A stretch of 64,000 nucleotides of DNA from Bacillus cytotoxicus (GTDB lineage Bacteria; Bacillota; Bacilli; Bacillales; Bacillaceae_G): assembly GCF_023715645.1 (NCBI RefSeq), contig NZ_JAMBOP010000001.1:124001-188000 (forward strand), read 5' to 3'. The notes below the pieces were generated by a model. That model saw only the letters and a list, made by a program, of their open reading frames with translations, was not told the DNA's origin and made no database searches. The stretch's first letter is position 1, and each line of letters begins with the position of its first letter. A program made the position numbers and the translations under genes. This document shows positions 1-7,854 of this stretch, in pieces.

Positions 1-1
1 T

Positions 2-277
2 GATGGGCTCTTTGTCGCCGGTAACATTACCGGTATCGAAAGCGGAAAAATTGCTATGGCCCAAGGAACAACAGCAGGAGTATCAATTGCCAAACATGCT
101 GGAAAGGGACTCAGCACAATTGATCAGAAATTACAACAAGCCGTGCAGAATGTCCATATTGTTCGCAAACAAGCTGCAATCCAGTTCAATCCTGAAATCG
201 AGAATGGCAGAAGCAAAATGTACGAACTTTGGGATCGTCTTTATTCAAATAACAAAGCCTCTAAAAAAATTGTGTAA
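2..277 (+). CDS. FAD-dependent oxidoreductase, C-terminal fragment (5' end outside window)
   Basis: The reading frame is open from base 2 to a TAA at 275-277, giving 91 visible residues. It begins DGLFVAGNITGIESGKIAMAQG, read here in two parts: the DGLFVAGNITG motif is the C-terminal FAD-binding signature (D-G-x-F/Y-A-x-G) of glutathione-reductase-fold flavoproteins, and the A-M-A-Q-G-x-x-A-G that follows is typical of the helix that caps the FAD. Enzymes of the opine or hydroxyproline oxidase and HcnB type end this way. The substrate cannot be told from this fragment. An ATG at 56 is internal to the conserved motif, so it is not the start. A strong terminator follows at 371. The family call is fairly sure; the specific role is not. 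Confidence 0.75.
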   Translation, partial: DGLFVAGNITGIESGKIAMAQGTTAGVSIAKHAGKGLSTIDQKLQQAVQNVHIVRKQAAIQFNPEIENGRSKMYELWDRLYSNNKASKKIV

Positions 278-370
278 TACATTAAGAAACCCCGCCAGAC
301 TTTGTTCTAGCGTGTTCGCATTTGTTATACAAAACGATTAAAAACATACCATTTCTCAGTATAAATTACA

Positions 371-413
371 GACCAAGAGCTTAGGAGTTCCCCTAAGCTC
401 TTGGTCATTTTTA
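371..413 (+). terminator. Rho-independent terminator
   Basis: A perfect 15-bp stem (371-385 with 392-406) has a 6-base loop and is followed by ATTTTTA. It ends the oxidoreductase transcript. The MITE-like element begins one base after it. Confidence 0.85.
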
Positions 414-678
414 GTAACTACTCCGTCATACATTTCATTTAGAAATTTGGTAAGGAGTATGATTCCAGCGAAAATACGTCCCATTATCTATAGAAAGTTA
501 TTTTCATTTTCCCGCATATAAATTGCTGTCATGAAGATAAAAATGTACCTACACCTCGCTATCTCTCTTTGTTTTAAAACTTTGCGCGTGGCAGGAAAAG
601 GCCCTGACCGCTTCTATGCATGGCCAGTCCCTCAGAACCATTTAAAAAGATGCTTTTCTTCCTTTTTTCATAGAGTAA
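414..678 (+). repeat. MITE-like element copy 1 (right end degraded)
   Basis: The left end GTAACTACTCCGTCA matches the terminal repeat of the copies at 2724, 17202 and 43591. The interior shares the TCATTTAGAA, GATTCCAGCGAAAATACG and GGCAGGAAAAGGCCCTGACC blocks. At the right the sequence keeps TTCATAGAGTAACT but loses the final inverted GAGTAGTTAC, and it runs directly into the stop codon of the VOC gene. No coding sequence is credible inside it. Together with the terminator, it fills the 278-678 gap. Confidence 0.75.
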
Positions 679-1041
679 CTAAATTTCTTGAATCATCTCC
701 ACTCTGTTTCCGAACGGGTCTCTAAACTCAAACCGTTCAAAACCAGGTATAGGTACTCCTTCAATTATCTGAATGTTATTTTGTTCTAACACATTTCTCC
801 AATGCGATATATCCTCTACTTGATAAGCTATATGGGCTTTTGTTTTTAATCGGTCAAAACCTTCTTCTGTACCTATATGTACATCTCTATCTCCGACCTT
901 TACCCAAAATCCTCCACGTCCCTTTAGTGATTCGGGCTTTTCCTTCTCAGGTAGACCGAGAATTTCGCAATAAAACTCTTTCCCTTCTTGTTCAGCACCT
1001 TTTGGAATAGTTATCTGAGCGTGATGTAAACCAAGAATCAT
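679..1041 (-). CDS. VOC family (glyoxalase/bleomycin-resistance fold) protein
   Basis: This is a 120-residue single-domain protein. It opens ILGLHHAQITIPKG, followed by EFYCEILGLPE, GGFWVKVGDRDVHIGTE and a C-terminal FRDPFGNRVEMIQ. That is the beta-alpha-beta-beta-beta paired pattern of vicinal-oxygen-chelate proteins, including the metal-ligand positions H7 (HHAQ) and the final E of NRVEM. The start at 1041 was chosen because GGGAGAGGA lies 4 bases upstream; a longer frame from 1062 lacks a good ribosome site. Family members include dioxygenases and resistance proteins, so the substrate is unknown. The gene stops exactly where the degraded MITE copy begins. Confidence 0.8.
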   Translation of the reverse strand: MILGLHHAQITIPKGAEQEGKEFYCEILGLPEKEKPESLKGRGGFWVKVGDRDVHIGTEEGFDRLKTKAHIAYQVEDISHWRNVLEQNNIQIIEGVPIPGFERFEFRDPFGNRVEMIQEI

Positions 1042-1254
1042 AAAATCCTCTCCCATTATCAATTGAATTTGTGTTAGTTTTCCACTATAACTAATTTTTC
1101 AAATCCTCTAAATACTCTTTTATTTTATAACACTAACTACAATAAGTGAAATATTGATTAATTATAATGTTTAATAAGCATTAATTATGGTTCTTTAAAT
1201 TTAAAACAATAGATTTTCCCCAGAATATAAGACTTACCTTGAATCAATCTTTTC

Positions 1255-1303
1255 TAAAAAAAAACGCATTAAAATTCACATGTAAATTTTAATGCGCTTT
1301 ACT
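1255..1303 (-). terminator. Terminator of the PepSY gene
   Basis: The inverted repeat GCGCATTAAAATT / AATTTTAATGCGT has a short loop and, on the minus strand, is followed by a run of nine T. It lies 70 bp past the PepSY stop. The rest of the 1042-1370 gap is AT-rich and holds only the presumed promoter of the VOC gene. Confidence 0.8.
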
Positions 1304-1370
1304 TGTTTGTCCCTCTAAACTGAACCCATTCACTTTATTCTAACGGGAGTTCTTATCTATTCTTTTATCG

Positions 1371-2492
1371 TTACGCTGCAGTTACAGAAGAGTCTTTTAG
1401 CCCTCGCTTCTTTTTCTTCTTATGCCACCACATATACGTACCAGTAAACATTAAGATTGATGGTGTCAAACCAGCAATTACATATAGAATTTTTGTAAAT
1501 ACACCACCAAACGTCCCTGTATGTAGTGGTTTAAGCCATGTCTGATACGTCAGCCCATCATCCATCTTTGGATCAAGTTTAGCCAACACTTTCCCGCTAT
1601 ACTGGTCAATCCATACTTTTACATTCCCATTCCCTGGATCGTATGGACGACTCAGCCGGATCTCCACAGCACCCTCTGCTTTTCCTTTTTTCGCTTTCGC
1701 TGGCATTCTCACTTGCATAATATTCCCTTGTGGAACCGCCTTTTCAGCTGCACTTAACAAGGAATCAAGAGGGGGTTTTCCTCCTGGAAGAGGCTTAGAA
1801 ATAAGTTTATCCTTCGGTGGCGCTACGCTCGTTTTTGCTCCGACCCACCCAAAAACTGTCTTATCGTATGTGAAAAATGCACCCGTCAATGACACCACTA
1901 ATAAAAATGGCATAGCAACGATCCCAATAGCTTTATGTAGATCATACTGTTTCACATATGTATTCTTACTGCGTCTTATAACAAAACCAAACATCCACTT
2001 TTTGATTCCAGGCCACCATAAATATAAACCAGATAAACTAATAAAAAAGAAAATAAATCCAATAATACCAACAATCTCTTTGCCATTGAAATCTTTCAAA
2101 AGTAAATGATAATGAATTTCTTTAACTTGACTAAAGAACGATTTTTCCCCTAATTCTCCATTTACGTTACCAGTCCCTGGATCAACGTATACGGATTTCG
2201 TCCCTTTTCCTTCTTTCAAATTAAACAAATAAACACCTTGAGAATGTGGATCATCCGGCGTATACACACGCTGAATTTCTCCCTTTGGGTATGCGCCTGT
2301 TACCGCTTGCAAAGCTTTCTGATATGTAACCGGTTGTCCCTCAGTTATTTTATATAAGTCAGGATACATCATACGATTTAATTCGTTATCAAAAACAAGC
2401 AAACTACCAGTCAATCCAATTAGCACAATAAATATCCCCGCTATCATGCTAAGGTATAAATGAACCTTCCTAACCAAACTACGAACCTTCAT
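1371..2492 (-). CDS. PepSY-associated membrane protein, Fur-regulated
   Basis: This 373-residue membrane protein has the PepSY_TM (PiuB-like) layout. A hydrophobic segment lies near residues 13-35, a large extracytoplasmic PepSY-type loop follows, and further membrane helices fall near 140-165, 190-210 and 335-360. HYHLLL and PLHTGTFGG contain the conserved membrane-adjacent histidines thought to bind haem in this family. Such proteins are linked to ferric-siderophore reduction. A strong ribosome site (AAGGGGGAC) precedes ATG, and a near-consensus Fur box lies about 40 bp upstream, so iron-starvation induction is likely. The tail is basic (KKKKKRG). It stands alone as a transcription unit. 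The family is secure; the reductase role is inferred. Confidence 0.85.
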   Translation of the reverse strand: MKVRSLVRKVHLYLSMIAGIFIVLIGLTGSLLVFDNELNRMMYPDLYKITEGQPVTYQKALQAVTGAYPKGEIQRVYTPDDPHSQGVYLFNLKEGKGTKSVYVDPGTGNVNGELGEKSFFSQVKEIHYHLLLKDFNGKEIVGIIGFIFFFISLSGLYLWWPGIKKWMFGFVIRRSKNTYVKQYDLHKAIGIVAMPFLLVVSLTGAFFTYDKTVFGWVGAKTSVAPPKDKLISKPLPGGKPPLDSLLSAAEKAVPQGNIMQVRMPAKAKKGKAEGAVEIRLSRPYDPGNGNVKVWIDQYSGKVLAKLDPKMDDGLTYQTWLKPLHTGTFGGVFTKILYVIAGLTPSILMFTGTYMWWHKKKKKRGLKDSSVTAA

Positions 2493-2530
2493 AAATGTCC
2501 CCCTTAATGAAATGAAAAATCAAATTAATA

Positions 2531-2553
2531 TTAAAGATAATGATTATCAATGT
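2531..2553 (-). promoter_or_regulatory. Fur box
   Basis: The sequence AGATAATGATTATCA matches the 7-1-7 Bacillus Fur operator TGATAATNATTATCA at 14 of 15 positions. It sits just upstream of the PepSY gene. Confidence 0.8.
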
Positions 2554-2715
2554 CAATAGTTTGAAGGAATATATTTATAAGGGACATTTTGGGAAACCTA
2601 AAATCTGTTAAAACTATATCTTTATAACATTATCGTTTAGTAGAGAAGATGGTCCTAACATAAACCCGACATCTACAATACGTCGTATACAGAAATATAT
2701 ACTTTGTATTACTAT

Positions 2716-2949
2716 CCTTGATTGTAACTATTTAGCCATACATTTCATTTAGAGGTTTAGTAGGCAGCATAATTCCAGCCATGAAGATAAGAATGGACCT
2801 ACACCTTGTTATCTTTCTTTGTTTTAAAACTTCGCACTTGGCAGGAAAGGGCCCTGACCGCTACTATACATGGCCGGTCCCTCTCTCCCACTTAAAAAAA
2901 CGCTTTTCTGCCGGCTTTTCATAAAGTAACTGAGTAGTTACCCTTGATT
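2716..2949 (+). mobile_element. MITE-like element copy 2 with perfect 8-bp target duplication
   Basis: The element spans 2724-2941 (218 bp), beginning GTAACTA and ending TAGTTAC as an inverted repeat. The octamer CCTTGATT occurs immediately outside both ends (2716-2723 and 2942-2949), a perfect 8-bp target-site duplication. Inside is the shared TCATTTAGAGG block and the GGCCCTGACCGC core. It has no coding capacity. GTAA termini with 8-bp duplications are characteristic of IS66-family transposition, so a non-autonomous derivative moved by such a transposase is inferred. Confidence 0.85.
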
Positions 2950-2962
2950 ACAATATAACGCT

Positions 2963-3538
2963 CTAGTCTAAATGCACAGTGCAATTATATAATTCTGAAT
3001 CCCAACCATTCTCTAATTGAATAAGTTTTGTTAAAGACGTATTTTTCGGGGATTCTGCCATATGTAAATGTGGCACTAGTTCCTTTAAAACGTGTCTAAT
3101 AAATGCGCCATGACTAACAATTAATATATTCATATTTTCATGTTTAGATACTACCTCTTCAATGACTGAAAGCCCTCTCGCTATCACACGATCCGCACTT
3201 TCAATCCCTAAATCTAGCTCTCTCCAATTCTCCCCCCACTTTGAAATTCGCTCTTCTTCCGTTGTCCCCTCAATCTGGCCCCCACCTGCTTCCCGAAGTC
3301 TAGTTTCCAAATTAAGTGGGATATTCGGAAGTTTTTCACCAATAATCTCCGCAGTTTGCTTCGCTCTTAATAGATCACTAGAATAGATGACATCCCAATT
3401 CTCCTTACGTAAACGCTCTGCTAATTTATATGCATCTGCTATTCCAGCTTGATCAAGAGAAATATCTGAACTCCCCTGTGCCCTTCCTTCTTTATTCCAC
3501 GGTGTACTCCCGTGACGAATGATCCCTATTCTAGTCAT
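2963..3538 (-). CDS. Histidine phosphatase family protein (phosphoglycerate mutase-like)
   Basis: This 191-residue protein has the RHG signature at residues 8-10, where H9 would be the phospho-accepting histidine. R59 lies in SSDLLRAKQTAE, the acid region is LREAGGGQIEG, and the second histidine H143 is in IVSHGAF. These are all the expected parts of branch-1 histidine phosphatases. Length and motifs fit a broad-specificity phosphatase (PhoE/CobC-like) rather than a glycolytic mutase, which is about 230-250 residues. AGGAGG precedes ATG. Downstream it almost touches the MITE target duplication. The substrate is unknown. Confidence 0.88.
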   Translation of the reverse strand: MTRIGIIRHGSTPWNKEGRAQGSSDISLDQAGIADAYKLAERLRKENWDVIYSSDLLRAKQTAEIIGEKLPNIPLNLETRLREAGGGQIEGTTEEERISKWGENWRELDLGIESADRVIARGLSVIEEVVSKHENMNILIVSHGAFIRHVLKELVPHLHMAESPKNTSLTKLIQLENGWDSELYNCTVHLD

Positions 3539-3569
3539 GTGAAAAACCTCCTAATTATGAAAAATGAAC

Positions 3570-3749
3570 TTAGTTCGAAGTATTACTCCTCTTTCTAAGT
3601 TCATCTCGTATATCCTTTAAATACTCATTTCGTTCTCTCATTCTCTTTAATACAATTAATACAACACATACTACAAAGGTTGTTGCTGCAGCGTAGAGAA
3701 CAAATCCTAATATTGAAAAAATACTATATAAAGCCACCCCAGCTTCCAT
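3570..3749 (-). CDS. Small single-pass membrane protein (59 aa)
   Basis: An ATG at 3749 is preceded by AGGGGGCCAGAGAT and opens a 59-codon frame. The product has one hydrophobic helix (about residues 5-34, rich in V, L and A) followed by a strongly basic, acidic-mixed amphipathic tail (KRMRERNEYLKDIRDELRKR). This topology is common in Bacillus small membrane proteins, and the frame is coding-like throughout. It lies between the histidine phosphatase and a group of other small genes. I do not recognise a family. Confidence 0.65.
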   Translation of the reverse strand: MEAGVALYSIFSILGFVLYAAATTFVVCVVLIVLKRMRERNEYLKDIRDELRKRSNTSN

Positions 3750-3814
3750 ATCTCTGGCCCCCTATTTTAAATAGATGAAGTACCCCACACTTTATACACT
3801 ATTTTATCTCCAAG

Positions 3815-4015
3815 CTAAACTGTATCTGTATGAACATGGAACTGATCAACACTCGCCAAGCGAAAGGCTAAAACATAGGCAACTTTCTCATTTGGAGTCG
3901 TATATCCATCAAATGCTCCTGCATGCATATCATTACTGATGGAACGTCCCCATTCTTCTGCTTCCCAAAGCGAATCAAAAACCATGTGATCCGAGTTATG
4001 CCAAAGAATGCTCAT
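3815..4015 (-). CDS. Small hypothetical protein (66 aa)
   Basis: The start at 4015 is fixed by GGAGGGTTCTCT immediately upstream; the frame stays open further 5' but that part overlaps the next gene. The soluble product contains HNSDHMVFDSLWEAEEWGRSI and ends FHVHTDTV, which resembles proteins that read a small W/H-rich domain. I recognise no family. It follows the 62-residue membrane protein with a 29-bp gap, so the two are probably cotranscribed. Confidence 0.65.
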   Translation of the reverse strand: MSILWHNSDHMVFDSLWEAEEWGRSISNDMHAGAFDGYTTPNEKVAYVLAFRLASVDQFHVHTDTV

Positions 4016-4044
4016 AGAGAACCCTCCGGTTGAATATTGATATT

Positions 4045-4233
4045 CTATTGCTTGAAAGATTGCTTCCCTTCGCTTTTTCCATATCGATAATGAAAATAAT
4101 AGAGAAGTACAATCGCTAAAACCCCTACTCCAATTGACATGTATAGAGGCCACCCCCAGCGGACATGGCCTCTTACACAAACTATAAGCACCGTGAACAT
4201 TTCAAAGCAAAATAATACTTTTATATTTTTCAT
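4045..4233 (-). CDS. Small membrane protein (62 aa)
   Basis: Start ATG at 4233 has GGAGTGACC in front of it. The product has two hydrophobic segments (about residues 4-20 and 28-46) separated by a short basic loop (RGHVRWGW), and a charged C-terminus (KSEGKQSFKQ). No family is recognised. It is probably the first gene of a two-gene unit with the 66-residue protein downstream. Confidence 0.65.
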   Translation of the reverse strand: MKNIKVLFCFEMFTVLIVCVRGHVRWGWPLYMSIGVGVLAIVLLYYFHYRYGKSEGKQSFKQ

Positions 4234-4265
4234 CGGTCACTCCTTATATACATTCATTTTGATTT

Positions 4266-4432
4266 ACTAACATACAAATCTCTGCGATGGAAGATACAAC
4301 ATGATTGCTACTATCCTTCCCCCTTTGTTTTAAATCGTGCATGTGGCAGAAAAAGGCCCCGACCGCTTCTATGCATGGCCAGATGCTCTATCCTCACCTA
4401 AAAGAAAGAAGTTTTTCAATTTATATCTGTCT
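4266..4432 (+). repeat. Short hairpin-core repeat (no terminal repeats)
   Basis: It contains AACATACAAATCTCTGCGATGG, split here as AACATACAAATC plus TCTGCGATGG, then CCCTTTGTTTTAAATC, GTGGCAGAAAAAGGCC and GACCGCTTCTATGCATGG. It is nearly identical to the copy at 4918, about 650 bp away, and shares its core with the MITE-like elements but lacks their GTAACTAC ends. It sits immediately downstream of the PH-like gene. Confidence 0.75.
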
Positions 4433-4841
4433 AATTTTCTATTCTCACATAAGGATTTCCTTGCAAAAGCTGCTCCATAAACACATCTTTCTCTTTTGGC
4501 ATTGTAATCATATGCACATCAAAATTATCGCCGTACGTAATTTCCAGGTTTTTTTTACTTTTTCCAACAAACCGGATTGTTCGAATACTTACAAGCGGAA
4601 TTTTCTTTTTTGTAAGCCAATGCCCTGTTACAAGCTCATCATTAACGATTTTATGTTGAAACACAAACACTTCAGAAATAGAAATACTGTTGACAGCTAG
4701 AAATAATATTCCTACTACAAGCCCCGTTAGCAATCCTTTTCCATTTAGCGTAAATGATATAACATAGGAGAATGCGACAAGTAGCAGCATAATCACCGCA
4801 AACAGTATTATGATTGGATTTTTTTTCACGTGAAATTCCAT
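4431..4841 (-). CDS. PH-like (bacterial PH domain) membrane protein
   Basis: This protein is about 136 residues long. Two membrane helices in the first 55 residues are followed by a beta-rich domain containing NDELVTGHWLTKKKIPLVSIRTIRFVGKS and LEITYGDNFDVHMITMPKE, each shown as a part of the domain. That pattern (I-P-L-x-x-I at the start of a beta-sandwich) is typical of YdbS/YvbH-like PH domains found in Firmicutes. Possible starts lie at 4850 (GTG), 4847 and 4841 (ATG); 4841 best fits the AGAGGTG ribosome site. The two hairpin repeats flank it on both sides. The function is unknown. Confidence 0.7.
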   Translation of the reverse strand: MEFHVKKNPIIILFAVIMLLLVAFSYVISFTLNGKGLLTGLVVGILFLAVNSISISEVFVFQHKIVNDELVTGHWLTKKKIPLVSIRTIRFVGKSKKNLEITYGDNFDVHMITMPKEKDVFMEQLLQGNPYVRIEN

Positions 4842-4917
4842 CTTCATCACCTCTTATCCATATTATACCATCAGTTGTTTATAAATTCAGAAAAAAGAAT
4901 CTCTTTTCTATATACAT

Positions 4918-5090
4918 TCGCTAACATACAAATCTCTGCGATGGAGGATACAACATGACCACTACTAACTCTTTCTCCCTTTGTGTTAAATCGTGCATGT
5001 GGCAGAAAAAGGCCCCGACCGCTTCTATGCATGGTCAGATGCTCTCGTCCCCCCTAAAAGAAAAAGGTTTTTCTGTCGTTATTTCAAGTT
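4918..5090 (+). repeat. Short hairpin-core repeat (no terminal repeats)
   Basis: A close copy of the repeat at 4266, in the same orientation, with the GACCGCTTCTATGCATGG core. Together the two bracket the PH-like gene as direct repeats, so recombination between them could delete that gene. Confidence 0.75.
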
Positions 5091-5094
5091 ATAG

Positions 5095-5646
5095 CTATAC
5101 GCTTCTTTCCTTCCATTCTCTCGCTAACATACTATACACCGCAATGTCATGAAAATGATCATATAACCATTCTCCATCACGCATAATTCCATCTAATTGA
5201 AAACTGAGTCGTTCTGGAATAGCACGGCTCTTTACATTTGCTGCTCCGCAATGAATTTCAACTTTATTTAATTGTAATTCTTCAAAAGCATAGCGGAGTA
5301 CAACATCTACACATCGCGTCATAATGCCTTTTCCACTTGCTTCTTCCGCAAGATAGTACCCAAGACTTGCCGCCTTCTCTCCCCACTTCACTGGATGCAT
5401 ACCAACCATTCCAACGAGCTTTCCTTTATAGCGTATACCAGCTTGAAAACCATTTCCATCTGCGAATTGATGTAGCCACATCGGAAAGATTTCATTATAT
5501 GCTTCCGCTGTTTTCGTACGATCGACCCATGGAAGCCATTCTCGTAAATGCTCTCGATTGCTGTCCACCAAGTCGTACAGCTCATCTTTATGATGTTTTT
5601 CTAACAATTGTAATTGGATTTCTTCATCGACTCTTAGTGTAAACAT
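5095..5646 (-). CDS. GNAT acetyltransferase, RimL/YdaF type
   Basis: This 183-residue protein has the ribosomal-protein serine acetyltransferase pattern. An N-terminal LLEKHHKDELYDLVDSNREHL is followed by REWLPWVD, GYYLAEEASGKGIMTRCV (the acetyl-CoA loop) and NKVEIHCGAANVKSRAIPERLSF, each given in part. The closest recognised relative is B. subtilis YdaF. GGGGATGGAGAA precedes ATG. It probably acetylates an amino terminus or a small molecule in the cytoplasm, but the target cannot be told. It is monocistronic. Confidence 0.85.
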   Translation of the reverse strand: MFTLRVDEEIQLQLLEKHHKDELYDLVDSNREHLREWLPWVDRTKTAEAYNEIFPMWLHQFADGNGFQAGIRYKGKLVGMVGMHPVKWGEKAASLGYYLAEEASGKGIMTRCVDVVLRYAFEELQLNKVEIHCGAANVKSRAIPERLSFQLDGIMRDGEWLYDHFHDIAVYSMLAREWKERSV

Positions 5647-5706
5647 TTCTCCATCCCCTTTTTTCTAACTATTCTATCATTTTTAGTTAGAAATTGTTAA
5701 TGAAAA

Positions 5707-5937
5707 TTAGATGTTTATACTTTCTTTTTTAGCTCTTAAAATGAGAAATCCGGATGAAAGAAGAACGCCGCTAATTACTAAAATCATTCCTAGTACTTGT
5801 GCCAAAGTTATATTTACACCGTTTAGAAAAGAAACAATCATTGTTACAACGGGAACTAAGTTAAAGAACAAAGATGTTTTGGCAGCCCCAATTTGAGCTA
5901 TGCCGTTATTCCACCATAAATAGCCGAATACACTTGT
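5707..5937 (-). pseudogene. EamA/DMT transporter, C-terminal remnant
   Basis: Reading the minus strand to a TAA at 5707-5709 gives GYLWWNNGIAQIGAAKTS, then LFFNLVPVVTMIVSFLNG, then the VLGMILVISGVLLSSG segment and a basic tail. This is the last part of an EamA-family drug/metabolite transporter, with the usual W-N-x-G-I-x-x-I-G-A-x-K motif and two final helices. Some 220 upstream residues are missing. The frame runs into the 3' end of the merR gene in another frame, so a deletion appears to have joined the two. Confidence 0.8.
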
Positions 5938-6266
5938 TCTAATTGTTTCTTCTGCACTTCTATCTTTTTTAAATGATCATTTAAAATGGAAATGCGTTTT
6001 TTTATTTTCGAAGGCACTTCTTCTTTTCTTTGCTTAATTTCTTCTAAAATGCAACCGTCACTCGCAAACTCCGCAATTTCCTCTAATGACATTCCCGTTT
6101 GTTTTAAAGAATAAAGAAATTGCAAAAATTGAACATCTCCATCTGTATATTGCCGAATACCGCTATTTCGTTTTGGTGGCGGCACTAATCCTAGCTTTTC
6201 GTAATAACGAAGTGTATGAATGCTCATTCCTGTTAACTCTGCAACTTTTCCAATTGTATACATCAT
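5898..6266 (-). CDS. MerR family transcriptional regulator
   Basis: This 122-residue protein carries the N-terminal MerR winged helix (YTIGKVAELTGMSIHTLRYYE, residues 3-23; R20-Y21-Y22-E23 is the family signature), the second wing region RQYTDGDVQFLQFL, and a coiled-coil dimerisation helix (about 75-112). It has one cysteine (C72), so no metal-binding site is evident. Its last residues (about YSAIYGGITA) are read out of frame from DNA that otherwise encodes an EamA transporter, so the native C-terminus has probably been replaced. A perfect 20-bp palindrome in its own promoter suggests autoregulation. It may once have controlled the transporter downstream. Confidence 0.88.
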   Translation of the reverse strand: MMYTIGKVAELTGMSIHTLRYYEKLGLVPPPKRNSGIRQYTDGDVQFLQFLYSLKQTGMSLEEIAEFASDGCILEEIKQRKEEVPSKIKKRISILNDHLKKIEVQKKQLEQVYSAIYGGITA

Positions 6267-6300
6267 ATTTCCCCCTTACCTTCCACAACCTCATCTTACT

Positions 6301-6326
6301 ACCTAGAGTTAACTCTAGGTCAATAA
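6301..6326 (-). promoter_or_regulatory. MerR-type operator within a 19-bp-spacer promoter
   Basis: The perfect palindrome ACCTAGAGTTAACTCTAGGT occupies 6301-6320. On the minus strand TTGACC (-35) begins at its edge, and TAAGAT (-10) follows a 19-bp spacer. An over-long spacer filled by a palindrome is the hallmark of MerR-controlled promoters. Confidence 0.8.
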
Positions 6327-6327
6327 T

Positions 6328-6360
6328 AAAAAAAGACGTGCATCTCTACACGTCTTTTTC
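6328..6360. terminator. Bidirectional terminator after murC
   Basis: The stem AAAAGACGTG / CACGTCTTTT has an 8-base loop and T-runs on both strands. It separates murC from the merR promoter. Confidence 0.8.
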
Positions 6361-6366
6361 ATTTTC

Positions 6367-7680
6367 TCACTTTTTCTCCGCCACTTGTACTTCCTTTACA
6401 TAAGCAGCTTCAAATTTTTGAATATCACCAGCGCCCATGAAAATAAGTACGCCGTTTTTATGTTTCTTTAATATTTCTGTCGTCATAACTGTAACTAGCT
6501 CTGCACCATCAATGCGTTGTTGCAGGTCTTGAATTGTTAATTCTCCTCTATTCTCACGCGCAGAACCGAAAATATCACATAAATATACTTGGTCTGCCTT
6601 ACATAAACTTTCTGCAAATTCATCTAAGAATTTTTGTGTTCTAGAGAATGTATGCGGCTGAAATACTGCTACGATTTCACGTTCTGGGTGTTTTTGACGA
6701 GCCGCTTCAATTGTTACGGTAATTTCTGTTGGGTGATGTGCGTAATCGTCAATAATTACTTGCTCACCTACTATTTTTTCATTGAAACGACGCTTTACGC
6801 CGCCAAATGTTGTTAACTGATGTTTCACAACTTCGACATCAATGTTTTCATAATGACAAAGGGCAATAACTGCCAATGCATTTAGTACGCTATGATTGCC
6901 GTAACCTGTAATGTCGAATGTTCCATAATACGTATTACGAACAAAAACATCAAATCCAGTGCCATCTGTTCGTTTTTGAATGTTACGTGCTTGGAAATCA
7001 TTATCTTCACCAAATCCATAGAAAATAACTGGTACTTTCGCATGAATCTTTTGAAGTTCTTCATCATCACCGCACGCAATAATCCCTTTCTTCACTTGCA
7101 GCGCCATCTCTTGAAACGCATTAAATACATCATTAATGTCTGCAAAATAATCTGGGTGATCAAAATCAATATTTGTCATAATTGCATAGTCTGGATGATA
7201 AGACAAGAAATGACGGCGATATTCACACGCTTCAAATACAAAATACTTACTACCCTCTACTCCCATTCCTGTTCCATCACCAATTAAACAAGATGTAGGA
7301 CTCGCCCCTTGCATCACATGGGATAACAACCCTGTCGTTGATGTTTTTCCGTGAGCACCAGTTACAGCAACGCTCGTATACTTGCTCATAAAACCACCTA
7401 AAAAGTGATGATAACGATAAATAGGCAAGTTTAGTTCCTTTGCATATGCAATTTCCTCATGCGTATCAGGAAATGCATTTCCTGCAATAATCACTTGTCC
7501 TTCTTCAATATTCTTCTTATCAAAAGGTAGGATAGAAATCCCACACTTTTCCAACTCTGTTTGCGTAAAAAAACGTTTGTCTACATCAGAACCTTGAACA
7601 GTATGCTTCATATCATGTAAAATTTGCGCTAAAGCACTCATCCCTGTTCCTTTAATTCCCACAAAATGGTAAACTGTCAT
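6367..7680 (-). CDS. murC: UDP-N-acetylmuramate-L-alanine ligase
   Basis: MurC adds L-alanine to UDP-N-acetylmuramic acid using ATP, the first step in building the peptidoglycan stem peptide in the cytoplasm. The 437-residue length is normal. The N-terminal Rossmann-like motif is [11 protein letters not shown] (8-18), the ATP-binding P-loop is [10 protein letters not shown] (108-117), [10 protein letters not shown] lies in the central domain, and [10 protein letters not shown] marks the Mur ligase C-terminal domain. GGAGG precedes ATG. Position next to the ytpT/sftA cluster matches B. subtilis. It is essential and single-copy. Confidence 0.97.
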   Translation of the reverse strand: MTVYHFVGIKGTGMSALAQILHDMKHTVQGSDVDKRFFTQTELEKCGISILPFDKKNIEEGQVIIAGNAFPDTHEEIAYAKELNLPIYRYHHFLGGFMSKYTSVAVTGAHGKTSTTGLLSHVMQGASPTSCLIGDGTGMGVEGSKYFVFEACEYRRHFLSYHPDYAIMTNIDFDHPDYFADINDVFNAFQEMALQVKKGIIACGDDEELQKIHAKVPVIFYGFGEDNDFQARNIQKRTDGTGFDVFVRNTYYGTFDITGYGNHSVLNALAVIALCHYENIDVEVVKHQLTTFGGVKRRFNEKIVGEQVIIDDYAHHPTEITVTIEAARQKHPEREIVAVFQPHTFSRTQKFLDEFAESLCKADQVYLCDIFGSARENRGELTIQDLQQRIDGAELVTVMTTEILKKHKNGVLIFMGAGDIQKFEAAYVKEVQVAEKK

Positions 7681-7854
7681 CTTAAAGAACCTCCAACATT
7701 TCGAACTATTCCAACGGTCTATCTATAAGACAGTATATGATTTTATTCTTACTTTGGTAATCATCTCGTATCTCTTAAAATCACGTCCGAACTTCCATAT
7801 AAGTCCATAACAAACTCATTATAGCAAAAAACAATCCGTTATACTATGATAACA

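Noticed and set aside
5711-5896. Plus-strand 61-codon frame
   Set aside because: The minus strand encodes a clear EamA C-terminus, and the plus frame has no ribosome site.
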